Below, piece by piece: positions 8,342-16,283 of a DNA stretch of 37,424 nucleotides. Source of the stretch: a virus; IMG/VR virus record IMGVR_UViG_3300028392_000148, positions 1 through 37,424 of that record; one strand, 5' to 3'. Position numbers and translations under genes: made by a program. Within the stretch, counting starts at the first letter, position 1. The number at the start of each line of letters is the position of its first letter. The notes beneath the pieces are model-generated. The model did not search any database. It was not told the origin of the DNA and worked only from the letters and a program-made list of their open reading frames with translations.

Positions 8342-9227
8342 TGGCATCAGTCCAATCAGGCGTGAAGTATCTAGTCCATACTTGTCGCTAGATGAGTTTA
8401 AGAATGCACCTACTGCTCTGGACTACGGCAACATTGTTGCTGGTGGTAACCAGGCTGCTCAGGATGCAGAACTCACTAACGCAATCACTAGAGCATCATC
8501 TTGGATTGACCAGTATTGCAACCAGATCATTGGTGCAACAGCAGACACAGAAACACAGCGATCAAGAATCAAACCTGATGGCACTATCAGATTTCATCCT
8601 AAATACTCGCCGATTGTAGCTCTCACATCTTTCTCATGGGGCATGACACCTAATAGCCTGATCTCAGCTCAAGACTGTTCTGTCGCATGGTTTGAAGAGC
8701 AGGAAATCATCTTCCCTTATGCTGGCACGGCTTTGACCTACTCATCTCAAGGGCCACTATCTTTCGGTTTCCCAACATCATCACGCCAAGAAGTGTTCAT
8801 CAAATATGACTATGTGAATGGCTACGGCAACACTCTGACTTCAGCATCAGCATCTGCTGGTGCAACATCTATCACCGTAAAGAATGGCACAGGTTTCATT
8901 CCAGGTGAAACAGTCAAAATCTTTGATGGTGCATTCACAGAGAACATCACCATCGGATCTGACTACACTTTCGGATCAACCACTATCCCACTAGTGTCCC
9001 CTTTAGCGTATGCACACAACTCAGGTGTATCTGTTTCGGCTCTACCTGCTGCTGTCAAAGAAGCGGCCATCCTAGTCACATCGGCCTACTTGAAGATTCG
9101 TGGAGATGCCAGCCTGATCATGGCTGTCACTAACAGTCCAAGCCAGCAGACACCAGGTTCACAGATGGTGGGTAGTGACATGGCTCACGCTCAAGAGCTA
9201 CTCAAACCTTTCAGAAGAATCCGATGA
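8334..9227 (+). CDS. Head-tail adaptor (gp6-like connector) with beta insertion
   Basis: This 297-aa protein has the helical frame of HK97 gp6-type adaptors: SLDEFKNAPTALDY and ITRASSWIDQYCNQ at the N-terminus, and AAVKEAAILVTSAYLKIRGD with the ELLKPFRRIR tail at the C-terminus. The adaptor ring docks below the portal. Residues about 165-235 are an added module (SAGATSITVKNGTGFIPGE ... VSPLAYAHNSG), a repeat-like beta domain that recurs in phage structural proteins. The protein is longer than the usual 100-200-aa adaptors because of this insertion. The role follows from sequence style and order. Confidence 0.75.
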   Translation: MANGISPIRREVSSPYLSLDEFKNAPTALDYGNIVAGGNQAAQDAELTNAITRASSWIDQYCNQIIGATADTETQRSRIKPDGTIRFHPKYSPIVALTSFSWGMTPNSLISAQDCSVAWFEEQEIIFPYAGTALTYSSQGPLSFGFPTSSRQEVFIKYDYVNGYGNTLTSASASAGATSITVKNGTGFIPGETVKIFDGAFTENITIGSDYTFGSTTIPLVSPLAYAHNSGVSVSALPAAVKEAAILVTSAYLKIRGDASLIMAVTNSPSQQTPGSQMVGSDMAHAQELLKPFRRIR

Positions 9228-9712
9228 GCAGACAGCAAGTTAGAGATACGGTTGCCACCTGGGTCGGATCAGCGAGCATCACACATCTCAACCAAATCTT
9301 TACTAGCCATCCTAAGAGAATCAACTTTCAAGCCAACTCTACGGCTGGCGAATTAAGTAGAGCAGCCGGTGTCGTATTTATTCGTGACGAATCTGAAACC
9401 CGTATCGCTGTTGGTGGAGCATACTCTGGTTGGAAGAGAATTGACTACACCGTAGATTTTCAAGTGTTCTTTCACTCTATGCAGAACTACGCTCAGGATG
9501 CTATGGATGACTTTGATGCGATAGTGGATGCCATCAAAGACAAATTGCGAGCAGGTGGGCATAGACTAGGACAGACAGATGGCGATGTCATCTGGCAAGC
9601 AGCAGAGCCACAGATCAATGTCACCTATGGTGAGCCAGCCACCAATGATGGTGGAGCAACTGAAATCTGGGCGGCGATAGAATTTACTGTGACACAAATG
9701 ATTCAGGCATAG
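9224..9712 (+). CDS. Tail terminator / head-tail joining protein (putative)
   Basis: This 162-aa protein overlaps the adaptor gene by ATGA. It has the pattern of tail completion proteins: an N-terminal helix (VRDTVATWVG), a central beta sheet (KRIDYTVDFQVFFHS), a helix with DAMDDFDAIVDAIKDKLR, and a final strand (IWAAIEFTVTQMI). Proteins of this size directly before the tail tube gene usually cap the tail. No diagnostic residues are visible, so the call rests mainly on order. Confidence 0.6.
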   Translation: MSRQQVRDTVATWVGSASITHLNQIFTSHPKRINFQANSTAGELSRAAGVVFIRDESETRIAVGGAYSGWKRIDYTVDFQVFFHSMQNYAQDAMDDFDAIVDAIKDKLRAGGHRLGQTDGDVIWQAAEPQINVTYGEPATNDGGATEIWAAIEFTVTQMIQA

Positions 9713-9721
9713 GAGCTATAC

Positions 9722-9898
9722 ATGGCTAAATATAAATATGATGGAGAGTCAGAACTCTACTTCTCAGGCTTAGGTTTGACTGTTCAACCTGGTGACACTT
9801 TTGAAGGGCCTGATGGTTTGTCTGCATTTGGACTGACCGTAGTCACCACATCTAAGACCACACCTGCACCATCAGAATCAGAAAGTGAAACCAACTAA
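9722..9898 (+). CDS. Small 58-aa tail-region protein
   Basis: ATG 9722 opens a 58-codon frame (MAKYKYDGESELYFSG...) that ends at TAA 9896-9898, overlapping the tail tube start as TAATG. AGGAG lies 6-10 bases upstream. The composition is acidic and Ser/Thr-rich at the end (SESESETN). Such tiny proteins between the tail terminator and tube genes are common in actinophages and of unknown role. The tight spacing on both sides supports it being real. Confidence 0.7.
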   Translation: MAKYKYDGESELYFSGLGLTVQPGDTFEGPDGLSAFGLTVVTTSKTTPAPSESESETN

Positions 9899-10902
9899 TG
9901 TCAGCACAAGCCAGCGTAAGATCCTATCTAGGTATTGCTAAAGAGTCAGCAGAAGGCACGGCTGTAGCTCCGAGCAAGTTCATTCCTGTGGCTCTAGGCA
10001 AACTGAAAGCCACAGACATCATTGCACCACTACTGGATGAAGGTGTCCGTGGAGCAAACGCTAAAGAATACAACTACATTCAGGGTCGCAAACACAGCGA
10101 GATTGAATGGGGTGGGCCAGTCTTCCCTGACACTTTGCCATGGGCGATTGGTGGTGTTCTAGGTGACATCACAACCACCGGATCAGGGCCATACACTCAC
10201 AGCATTGCTCTAGAGAACTCAACTGCTACAGGTGCATCTAGTGCTAACCCACAGCCAACCACTTTGACTCTAACTGACTTCTATGCAGCGAATGTGAGAT
10301 CATACCCTGGATGTAAGGTGCATGATTTCACCTTGAACTTTAGTGCTGAAGGTCTGCTGGAATACGATGCTAAAGCCACAGGTTGGGCATCAAGCGTTCC
10401 ATCTACACCATCACCTACATGGGACAACACAATCTTGCCTGTGCCAGTTTGGGCTGCTACCGTGACCCTTGGTGGCACAACAGTATCCAATGTGGTTGAA
10501 GGCATGATCAGCATGGCCAGACCAGTCACACCAATCTTTGGTATCGCTAACACTCAAAACCCATACACCGTGTTCTCTGGGCCACTAGAAGTCAAGGGTC
10601 AACTGAAGTTTGTGATGGAAGATGACACTCAGCTCACAGCATTCTTGAGCCAGGATTCAGCGAACCTGCCAGCACTAGTTGTGAACTGGTCACAGGGATC
10701 AGGTGCATCTGCAACTCAGATTCAGGCCACACTATCTAAGCGAGCATACACAACAGCAGTCATTGATCGTGGCAAAGACTATGTTGAAATTGTTGTTGAC
10801 ATCATCGGCATGGCTAACTCTACAGATGTGGGTTCTTCTGCTGGATTCTCACCAATCAAGTGGGCTATCAAGAACGCGATCTCTACAAACATTTACCAGT
10901 AG
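9898..10902 (+). CDS. Major tail tube protein
   Basis: This 334-aa protein should polymerise into the tail tube. The N-terminus (RSYLGIAKESAEGTAVAPSKFIPV) is typical of phage tube proteins, with PFTV-type strands around KVHDFTLNFSAEGLLEYDAKATGW and an LEVKGQLKFVMEDD segment. It lies just before the tail chaperones and tape measure, as expected. It is followed by a hairpin. No additional Ig domain is obvious. Confidence 0.85.
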   Translation: MSAQASVRSYLGIAKESAEGTAVAPSKFIPVALGKLKATDIIAPLLDEGVRGANAKEYNYIQGRKHSEIEWGGPVFPDTLPWAIGGVLGDITTTGSGPYTHSIALENSTATGASSANPQPTTLTLTDFYAANVRSYPGCKVHDFTLNFSAEGLLEYDAKATGWASSVPSTPSPTWDNTILPVPVWAATVTLGGTTVSNVVEGMISMARPVTPIFGIANTQNPYTVFSGPLEVKGQLKFVMEDDTQLTAFLSQDSANLPALVVNWSQGSGASATQIQATLSKRAYTTAVIDRGKDYVEIVVDIIGMANSTDVGSSAGFSPIKWAIKNAISTNIYQ

Positions 10903-10910
10903 TTGTGACG

Positions 10911-10946
10911 GTCACAGGATGGAAACGCCTTCCTTCATCCTGTGAC
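10911..10946 (+). terminator. Strong hairpin after the tail tube gene
   Basis: GTCACAGGATG (10911-10921) pairs perfectly with CATCCTGTGAC (10936-10946), an 11-bp stem with a 14-base loop. There is no T-tract after it, so it may be a weak terminator, an mRNA 3' stabiliser for the highly expressed tube gene, or both. Confidence 0.55.
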
Positions 10947-10980
10947 TGCCACTCACTTTCGGAAGGCATAGGAAGGACAA

Positions 10981-11322
10981 ATGGCTACTATTAAACTGCC
11001 ATCAGGCAACACCGTAACACTTAGAGATCCATCATCTCTGAAACACAAAGACCGGAAGACCATCTATGTTGATGGTGAACTAACCACCAAAACCAGCATT
11101 GAGATGATGGAGCGTATCATCGCCATCATGATTGAAGATTGGTCATTTGATTTGCTGATACCTAGTGTCAAACTTGAATCTATTGGCGAGCTATCGTTGG
11201 CCGATTATGATGCTCTGCAAGAGCGTGTGCAAGAACTTCTGCCACAGATGTTCCCACAATTAAGTCAGAGCGATGCAGGTGACTCAAACCCAAAAGCGAC
11301 TGGCGAAAACTCCAACGACTAA
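10981..11322 (+). CDS. Tail assembly chaperone (gpG-like)
   Basis: This 113-aa protein starts at ATG 10981 after AGGAAGG. It has a short beta N-terminus (KLPSGNTVTLRDPSSL) and a helical body (SIEMMERIIAIMIEDW, LADYDALQERVQELLPQMF). This form and its place between tail tube and tape measure are those of gpG-type chaperones, which bind the tape measure before tube assembly. A slippery heptamer near the 3' end produces a longer product. Confidence 0.85.
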   Translation: MATIKLPSGNTVTLRDPSSLKHKDRKTIYVDGELTTKTSIEMMERIIAIMIEDWSFDLLIPSVKLESIGELSLADYDALQERVQELLPQMFPQLSQSDAGDSNPKATGENSND

Positions 11323-11513
11323 AATGGGTTATACAGGGCGGTCAGGCTCACAAGGATCTGGACTATCCCCAATCTGAATGGCAGTATTTCATTCTTGCTG
11401 AAAGGTTTGGTTGGACACCTACTCAGGTAGATGAGCAACCGGCTGTCACGCTTGATTGGCTTATCGCTATCGGTAACCTAGTTGATGAAGTGAAGAATCA
11501 GAGAAACCAGTAG
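10981..11513 (+). CDS. Tail assembly chaperone GT fusion made by -1 frameshift
   Basis: At the slippery site the ribosome can slip back one base. The -1 frame is then open for 72 codons (SDWRKLQRLKWVIQGG... to NQRNQ) up to TAG 11511-11513, giving a 177-aa fusion. The extension has no useful start of its own, and its content (SEWQYFILAERFGWTP, TLDWLIAIGNLVDEV) looks like the T half of tail chaperones. This is the well-known lambda G/GT arrangement. Confidence 0.85.
11289..11295 (+). other. Programmed -1 frameshift site CCCAAAA
   Basis: The heptamer C CCA AAA lies in the correct phase (X XXY YYZ) for codons 104-105 of the chaperone gene. The tRNAs can re-pair on CCC and AAA after slipping. The 0-frame stop is at 11320-11322, 25 bases on. 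I did not find a clear pseudoknot by eye. Confidence 0.85.
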
Positions 11514-11515
11514 TC

Positions 11516-11968
11516 ATGAGTGAAGAGATCCGTATCAAGAACATGGATCAGGTTCTCGCTGGTATCAGGAAACAAGAAGATGCAATCAATACTGCTGCCA
11601 AATTTGGTATTAGGGAAGTTGCTATAAATCTGGTTTATACGACTCAGAAACTTCTTAACAATAATCCACATAAACAGCGTGGGATGAGTTGGTATCCGAG
11701 TGGCCACATTGGTGGCAATGGTTCTCCACCTAACCGTAGGTCTGGTCATCTCAGAGATAGTTTCCAGATGCAACCTAAGAGCGGTTTACCTGGCTACGGC
11801 TATTCAGTATTCCCAACCATGGTGTATGCGAGATCACTAGAGCTCGGTAACCCGAAGTGGAAATCAGGTGTCAAGTATCCTTATCTAGAGCCATCTGCTC
11901 GTGTAGTCAGAGCGAAGGCATCAAAGATTTTCACTCAAGCATTTCTAAGCAAGTATAGGCAGGGTTAG
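11516..11968 (+). CDS. HK97 gp10-like tail/connector completion protein
   Basis: This 150-aa protein carries the typical motifs of the HK97 gp10-like family: PPNRRSGHLRDSF in the middle, YARSLELGNP, and YPYLEPSARVV near the end. These proteins are needed to complete the head-tail junction or tail end. Here it lies after the chaperones and directly before the tape measure, later than usual, which suggests a shuffled tail module. Confidence 0.75.
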   Translation: MSEEIRIKNMDQVLAGIRKQEDAINTAAKFGIREVAINLVYTTQKLLNNNPHKQRGMSWYPSGHIGGNGSPPNRRSGHLRDSFQMQPKSGLPGYGYSVFPTMVYARSLELGNPKWKSGVKYPYLEPSARVVRAKASKIFTQAFLSKYRQG

Positions 11969-11969
11969 C

Positions 11970-14012
11970 ATGGCTGATCAGATTCCACCGATGATTGTGG
12001 AGATACTTGTTGAAACCGACAAACTGAAATCTCAGTTGGCAAATGTGCAGACTCAATTGTCTAAGGTTGGGGAACACGCTGGCAAGGCTGAGAAACCTGT
12101 TCATGGCCTAAAAGGGCAGTTTGATGAACTAGGAAAGAAACTTCTCAAGGGTGTCGGACTAGTGGAGATGGTCAATTTCTTAAGGGAATCCACTACAGCA
12201 TCAGCAGACAACGCTAAATCACAAGCGTTGCTAGACCGACAATTGCAAGTCACTACTGGTGCAACTAAAGAACAAACTAAAGCCGTAGATGAGCATCTTG
12301 AAGCACTATCTGAGCAGTCAGGTGTGTTGATAACTAAACTTAGACCGGCTTACACAACTTTACTTCGCACCACTCATGACTCTACTAAGGCACTACAACT
12401 TCAGAAGTTGGCTCTAGATGTTTCGGCTGGCACAGGTAAAGATTTACAAACTGTCACACTTGCATTGAGTAAGAGCTTGACCGGTAATGCTGGAGCGTTG
12501 AACAGGATTGTGCCTGGTGCTAAAGGTGCTGGCGATCAGATAGCGTTCTTGCAAAAGCAGTTCCATGGTGCAGCCAAGGCAGCAGCAGACTCTAACCCTA
12601 TGCAGAAGTTCCAAGTGATGATGGAGAAGATCAAGGTCACACTAGGTCAGGCCTTGTTGCCTTTGATGAATACCTTAATCAAGATTCTGCAACCATTGAT
12701 GCCAATCTTTAATTTGCTGGCTGGTGTCATCGGCATGGTTGTAAAAGCCGTCACACCTTTGATCACCAAGATTATGTCTGCACTCATGCCAGCCTTTACT
12801 GCTATCGCCAAAGTGCTGACACCTATTCTCAAGTCCATCCTGCCACCACTCATCAAGTTGCTGGATAAAGTGCTAGTGCCTGTTCTGATGTTTCTATCGC
12901 AGATCATCATCACATACCTTGTCCCATACTTGCAAAAGATGGGTGATGTCTTTGGCTGGCTGTTAGACCATGTTGTGAATTTCATTGTGGATGCATTCAA
13001 CAGGATGCTTGCTGTGCTAGGGCCACTCTGGCAGTTCCTGAAACCAATTGTTGATGGCATCATGGCTATGGTTGGCCTGAAAGCCGAACCGGTCATAGCT
13101 CCAAAGGTAGATAAGACTGGCTTAGAAGGCATTACTGATCTGACTAGCAACACAGGTCTGATGCCTGATGGAACAGGAACTGGCACAGGAACATCTGGTG
13201 ACAGCAAGCAGGTGCAACTTCTGAAAGAAACACAAAAGAAGATTCTGGATGCTCGCAACACATACCATCAGGCAGTCAAAGATGCTAACGATGCATACGC
13301 TACAGACATCAGAAACCAAATCAACGCTTTCAGAGATGTCTTTAGGCAAGCCACTCAGATCAACCTGGGTGACCTGTTCTCTGCCGGTAATAAGACAGCC
13401 GATTCACTTGTAGAGTCACTCAAAGCGAAACTTGCTGGCATCACTACATTCTCGCAAGACATAGCAGCCATCGCTGGTGCAGGTTTCTCTAGCGACTTCG
13501 TGAAAGAAGTTATGGGTCTAGGGCCTACTGCTGGTCATGAATTAGCTCAGGCAATCATGGGTGCTACACCTGAAGTGCAAGCACAGATCAAGGATTTGTA
13601 TGGTGCTGCTCAGGATGCATCCAAGAATGGTGTCAATGATGTGGCCACCACCATGACTGACATGTTTACCGAAGCGACTCAGAACCTAACTGATGCTTTA
13701 GAGAATGCCACCAACACTTTGAATGCGACTCTGTTGAGCCTGAAATCTAATGTGACTAGCACGGTCAACAAGGTTGTGCCTAATGGTGGCTCACCTACAC
13801 CTACACCTACTCCGACACCTAAGCCAGCACCTACAACTCAGATCATTGTGAACACCAGCACGAATGCGACACCATTAGTGATCTCTCAGGCTGTGCTGAA
13901 TGGCATAAAGTTTGGAGCTCCGATTGCTCCAGCACCAGCAACTCAGGTCATGACTGGATACCAGCAATGGATGGCAAATCCAGGTGGTATCCCTGCTCCG
14001 ATAACACACTAG
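11970..14012 (+). CDS. Tail tape measure protein
   Basis: This 680-aa protein has an N-terminal coiled-coil region (DKLKSQLANVQTQLSKVGE), a helical section, and a long hydrophobic core (about residues 227-345: LPLMNTLIKILQPLMPIF ...), then helices and a Pro-Thr linker (about 607-620) before a short C-terminal module. It should set the tail length and help DNA entry. A 680-aa ruler would predict a tail of roughly 100 nm by the usual 1.5 angstrom per residue. It is the largest gene in the window and follows the chaperones, as expected. Confidence 0.92.
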   Translation: MADQIPPMIVEILVETDKLKSQLANVQTQLSKVGEHAGKAEKPVHGLKGQFDELGKKLLKGVGLVEMVNFLRESTTASADNAKSQALLDRQLQVTTGATKEQTKAVDEHLEALSEQSGVLITKLRPAYTTLLRTTHDSTKALQLQKLALDVSAGTGKDLQTVTLALSKSLTGNAGALNRIVPGAKGAGDQIAFLQKQFHGAAKAAADSNPMQKFQVMMEKIKVTLGQALLPLMNTLIKILQPLMPIFNLLAGVIGMVVKAVTPLITKIMSALMPAFTAIAKVLTPILKSILPPLIKLLDKVLVPVLMFLSQIIITYLVPYLQKMGDVFGWLLDHVVNFIVDAFNRMLAVLGPLWQFLKPIVDGIMAMVGLKAEPVIAPKVDKTGLEGITDLTSNTGLMPDGTGTGTGTSGDSKQVQLLKETQKKILDARNTYHQAVKDANDAYATDIRNQINAFRDVFRQATQINLGDLFSAGNKTADSLVESLKAKLAGITTFSQDIAAIAGAGFSSDFVKEVMGLGPTAGHELAQAIMGATPEVQAQIKDLYGAAQDASKNGVNDVATTMTDMFTEATQNLTDALENATNTLNATLLSLKSNVTSTVNKVVPNGGSPTPTPTPTPKPAPTTQIIVNTSTNATPLVISQAVLNGIKFGAPIAPAPATQVMTGYQQWMANPGGIPAPITH

Positions 14013-14018
14013 GAATTT

Positions 14019-14870
14019 ATGGCACTCAACTATTACTCATTCCAATTTGGCACATTTGTGTTTGGTGGAGCAGGTTCACCATACCAAATCCTAGATGTGG
14101 ATGGTCTAGGGTTACCAGAACTCCGAGTGCAGGATGACAACCGTGGATACAACGATGGTATGTTCTCAGGCCGTGACTTTCTATCTGGTCGCACACTCAC
14201 ATTCACGCTCAACATTTTCGGTGATGCTGTCAGGAACGCTCAACAGAATTTGGCTCTGTTCAATCAGGCCATGATTCCACAGACATCAGGCACTACTGCT
14301 CTCTACTTTCAGTTAGCACCTACAGACACCACCAAGGTGTTGTATGCGAGAGTCAGATCTAGGCGTGTGCTAGTTGATCCTGATTACACTTACGGATTTA
14401 TCCGAGTGCAGGTCACCATGTTCGCACCTAACCCGAAATACTATGATCAGACATCTACAACTGGATCTATCTCACCAGTAGCTCCGGCTGGTCGCTCATA
14501 CAACCGAACCTATAACATGACATTTGGTGGTGGCACAAACGCTTCGGCTTTGACCATAGTGAACTCTGGGACATGGACTACTTATCCGACTGTCACCATT
14601 ACAGGGCCTATCACAAACCCGATACTGACCAATCAGACTACAAACCAGTCGCTGGCTGTAACGGTGATACTACAGGCAACTGATAGTCTAGTGCTGGATT
14701 TAGAGAACAAGAATGTGTTGCTCAATGGATCACCGGTCAGAAACCTTCTGACTGGCTCAAGCCAATGGTTTGGTGCTAGTCCAGGTTCAACGGTGTTTGC
14801 TTTGACTGGCACAGCATTCACGGCAGGTGTCACATCTGCATCTGTTGTCTATGCATCCGCTTATGTTTAG
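14019..14870 (+). CDS. Distal tail protein (Dit-like)
   Basis: This 283-aa protein begins YYSFQFGTFVFGGAGSPYQILDVDGL, then GRDFLSGRTLTFTLNIFGDA, the usual N-terminal belt domain of siphovirus Dit/tail component proteins. Residues about 160-283 form a beta sandwich (ALTIVNSGTWTTYPTVTITG; FGASPGSTVFALTG). It forms the hub at the tail tip directly after the tape measure. Start ATG 14019 follows the preceding stop by six bases. Confidence 0.85.
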   Translation: MALNYYSFQFGTFVFGGAGSPYQILDVDGLGLPELRVQDDNRGYNDGMFSGRDFLSGRTLTFTLNIFGDAVRNAQQNLALFNQAMIPQTSGTTALYFQLAPTDTTKVLYARVRSRRVLVDPDYTYGFIRVQVTMFAPNPKYYDQTSTTGSISPVAPAGRSYNRTYNMTFGGGTNASALTIVNSGTWTTYPTVTITGPITNPILTNQTTNQSLAVTVILQATDSLVLDLENKNVLLNGSPVRNLLTGSSQWFGASPGSTVFALTGTAFTAGVTSASVVYASAYV

Positions 14871-14879
14871 GAGATAGTA

Positions 14880-16058
14880 ATGGCTTTACGCACACCACCG
14901 TCATGGCTTCAGAATGGTTCGCATCCTGCTGAAAATGACCGTCTAACACTTCAGAGCTGGATTTCTAGCACAGGCATCATCGGCTCAACTTCACTTGCTG
15001 TGACTGCTCAGGCATCTCCGAACATGACTGTGAATGTGGCTACAGGATGGTGTGCCATTCTCTCTAGCACATCTAATGCTGGCGTGTATGTGGCTTACAA
15101 TGATGCGACTACCGTGCTGGCCATTGCTACAGCAGATCCATCTCTGCCACGCAAAGACATTGTTGTGGCTACGATTTCAGATTCATACTATTCAGGATCA
15201 ACAAACACCGTGGCATTCCAGGTCATCGCTGGAACAGCAGCAGCATCACCTGTTGCACCATCTACTCCAAGCAACTCTATTCTTCTGGCTACCATCGCAG
15301 TAGCAGCAGCGACAACAGCAATTTCATCAGCCAACATTACTGATGGAAGAACATCTGCCACATCAAACTTGGTGAGCTCTGTTTTGAGTAGCGGATCATT
15401 TACTTCATCTCTGGTGACTGCTGTTGGCACAACATCACTTGCACCTTTGAGATTTCAGTCAGGCACAAACCTGACCACAGCGACTGGTGGTGCTGTTGAA
15501 TACGATGGTTCTGTCGCATACTTGACACCTAACATCTCTGCCACTAACACATCAAATGGTGGCCGTGCTTTGCTACCAGCCAGGTATTTCTATGCTCTAA
15601 ATGGCGATAGAACTCTGACTCCAGCATCAACTGCTATTCAATCTCAGTTTGGTGTTGGTGTGGCTTTGGCCGCATCCACCACTTATGAAGTGGAACTTGT
15701 CAGCCGTATCTCCAGCACACAATCAGCGACATCAACAAACTACAATGTGACTTTGGGATTTAGCTCTGCTCCGACAAGCATAACTGGAACGACTTTATCT
15801 GGATTAGCAAACTCAACAGCAACAATCAACATCATCTCGTCAGGTAGCTTCACAGCCTACACATCAGCATCAGCATCCACTATCACCATCCCTATTGTGG
15901 TCAAGGCACTTATCAGAACAAACGCTGCCACTACATTCACTCCACAACTTACGGTTTCAACCACAGCATCATCTGCTCTGTCCATCCTTAGCGGATCATT
16001 TGTGAAAGTCACTCCAACCGGATCAGCATCTGTCACAGGAATCGGAGCATGGGCATAA
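14880..16058 (+). CDS. Minor tail / baseplate-periphery protein
   Basis: This 392-aa protein is rich in Thr, Ser and Ala. The first 160 residues (SWLQNGSHPAENDRLTLQ; PRKDIVVATISDSYY; SNSILLATIAVAAATTAIS) match the type of minor tail protein seen in many actinophages, with a short repeat-like linker. The rest is a beta-rich domain that could face the host. AGGAG is placed well before ATG 14880. A role in host contact or side fibre attachment is inferred. Confidence 0.65.
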   Translation: MALRTPPSWLQNGSHPAENDRLTLQSWISSTGIIGSTSLAVTAQASPNMTVNVATGWCAILSSTSNAGVYVAYNDATTVLAIATADPSLPRKDIVVATISDSYYSGSTNTVAFQVIAGTAAASPVAPSTPSNSILLATIAVAAATTAISSANITDGRTSATSNLVSSVLSSGSFTSSLVTAVGTTSLAPLRFQSGTNLTTATGGAVEYDGSVAYLTPNISATNTSNGGRALLPARYFYALNGDRTLTPASTAIQSQFGVGVALAASTTYEVELVSRISSTQSATSTNYNVTLGFSSAPTSITGTTLSGLANSTATINIISSGSFTAYTSASASTITIPIVVKALIRTNAATTFTPQLTVSTTASSALSILSGSFVKVTPTGSASVTGIGAWA

Positions 16059-16279
16059 TGAGTGATGATGTTAGGCCACCAAGCAACCAGGCTCTACTGC
16101 TTCAACTAGTCCAAGACATCGCTGAAGTCAAAGCCAAACTCAATGTGGTCGCAGACCATGAAGAGCGTATCAGGTCACTAGAAAAGGCTCGCTACCAGTC
16201 AGCATGGCTGATCAGCGTTCTCACAGCAGGTCTAAGTTCTACCCTTGTTTATTTCATCGTGAAGGCACTAGGAGCGTAA
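16058..16279 (+). CDS. Coiled-coil plus C-terminal TM protein (XhlA/holin-like)
   Basis: This 73-aa protein starts at ATG 16058 (TAATG with the upstream stop). Residues about 14-46 form a charged helix (DIAEVKAKLNVVADHEERIRSLE), and residues about 52-70 are a membrane helix (LISVLTAGLSSTLVYFIV). This shape is that of XhlA-type haemolysin or holin-associated proteins. It opens the lysis and envelope island. Another role at the membrane cannot be excluded. Confidence 0.6.
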   Translation: MSDDVRPPSNQALLLQLVQDIAEVKAKLNVVADHEERIRSLEKARYQSAWLISVLTAGLSSTLVYFIVKALGA

Positions 16280-16283
16280 CTGA

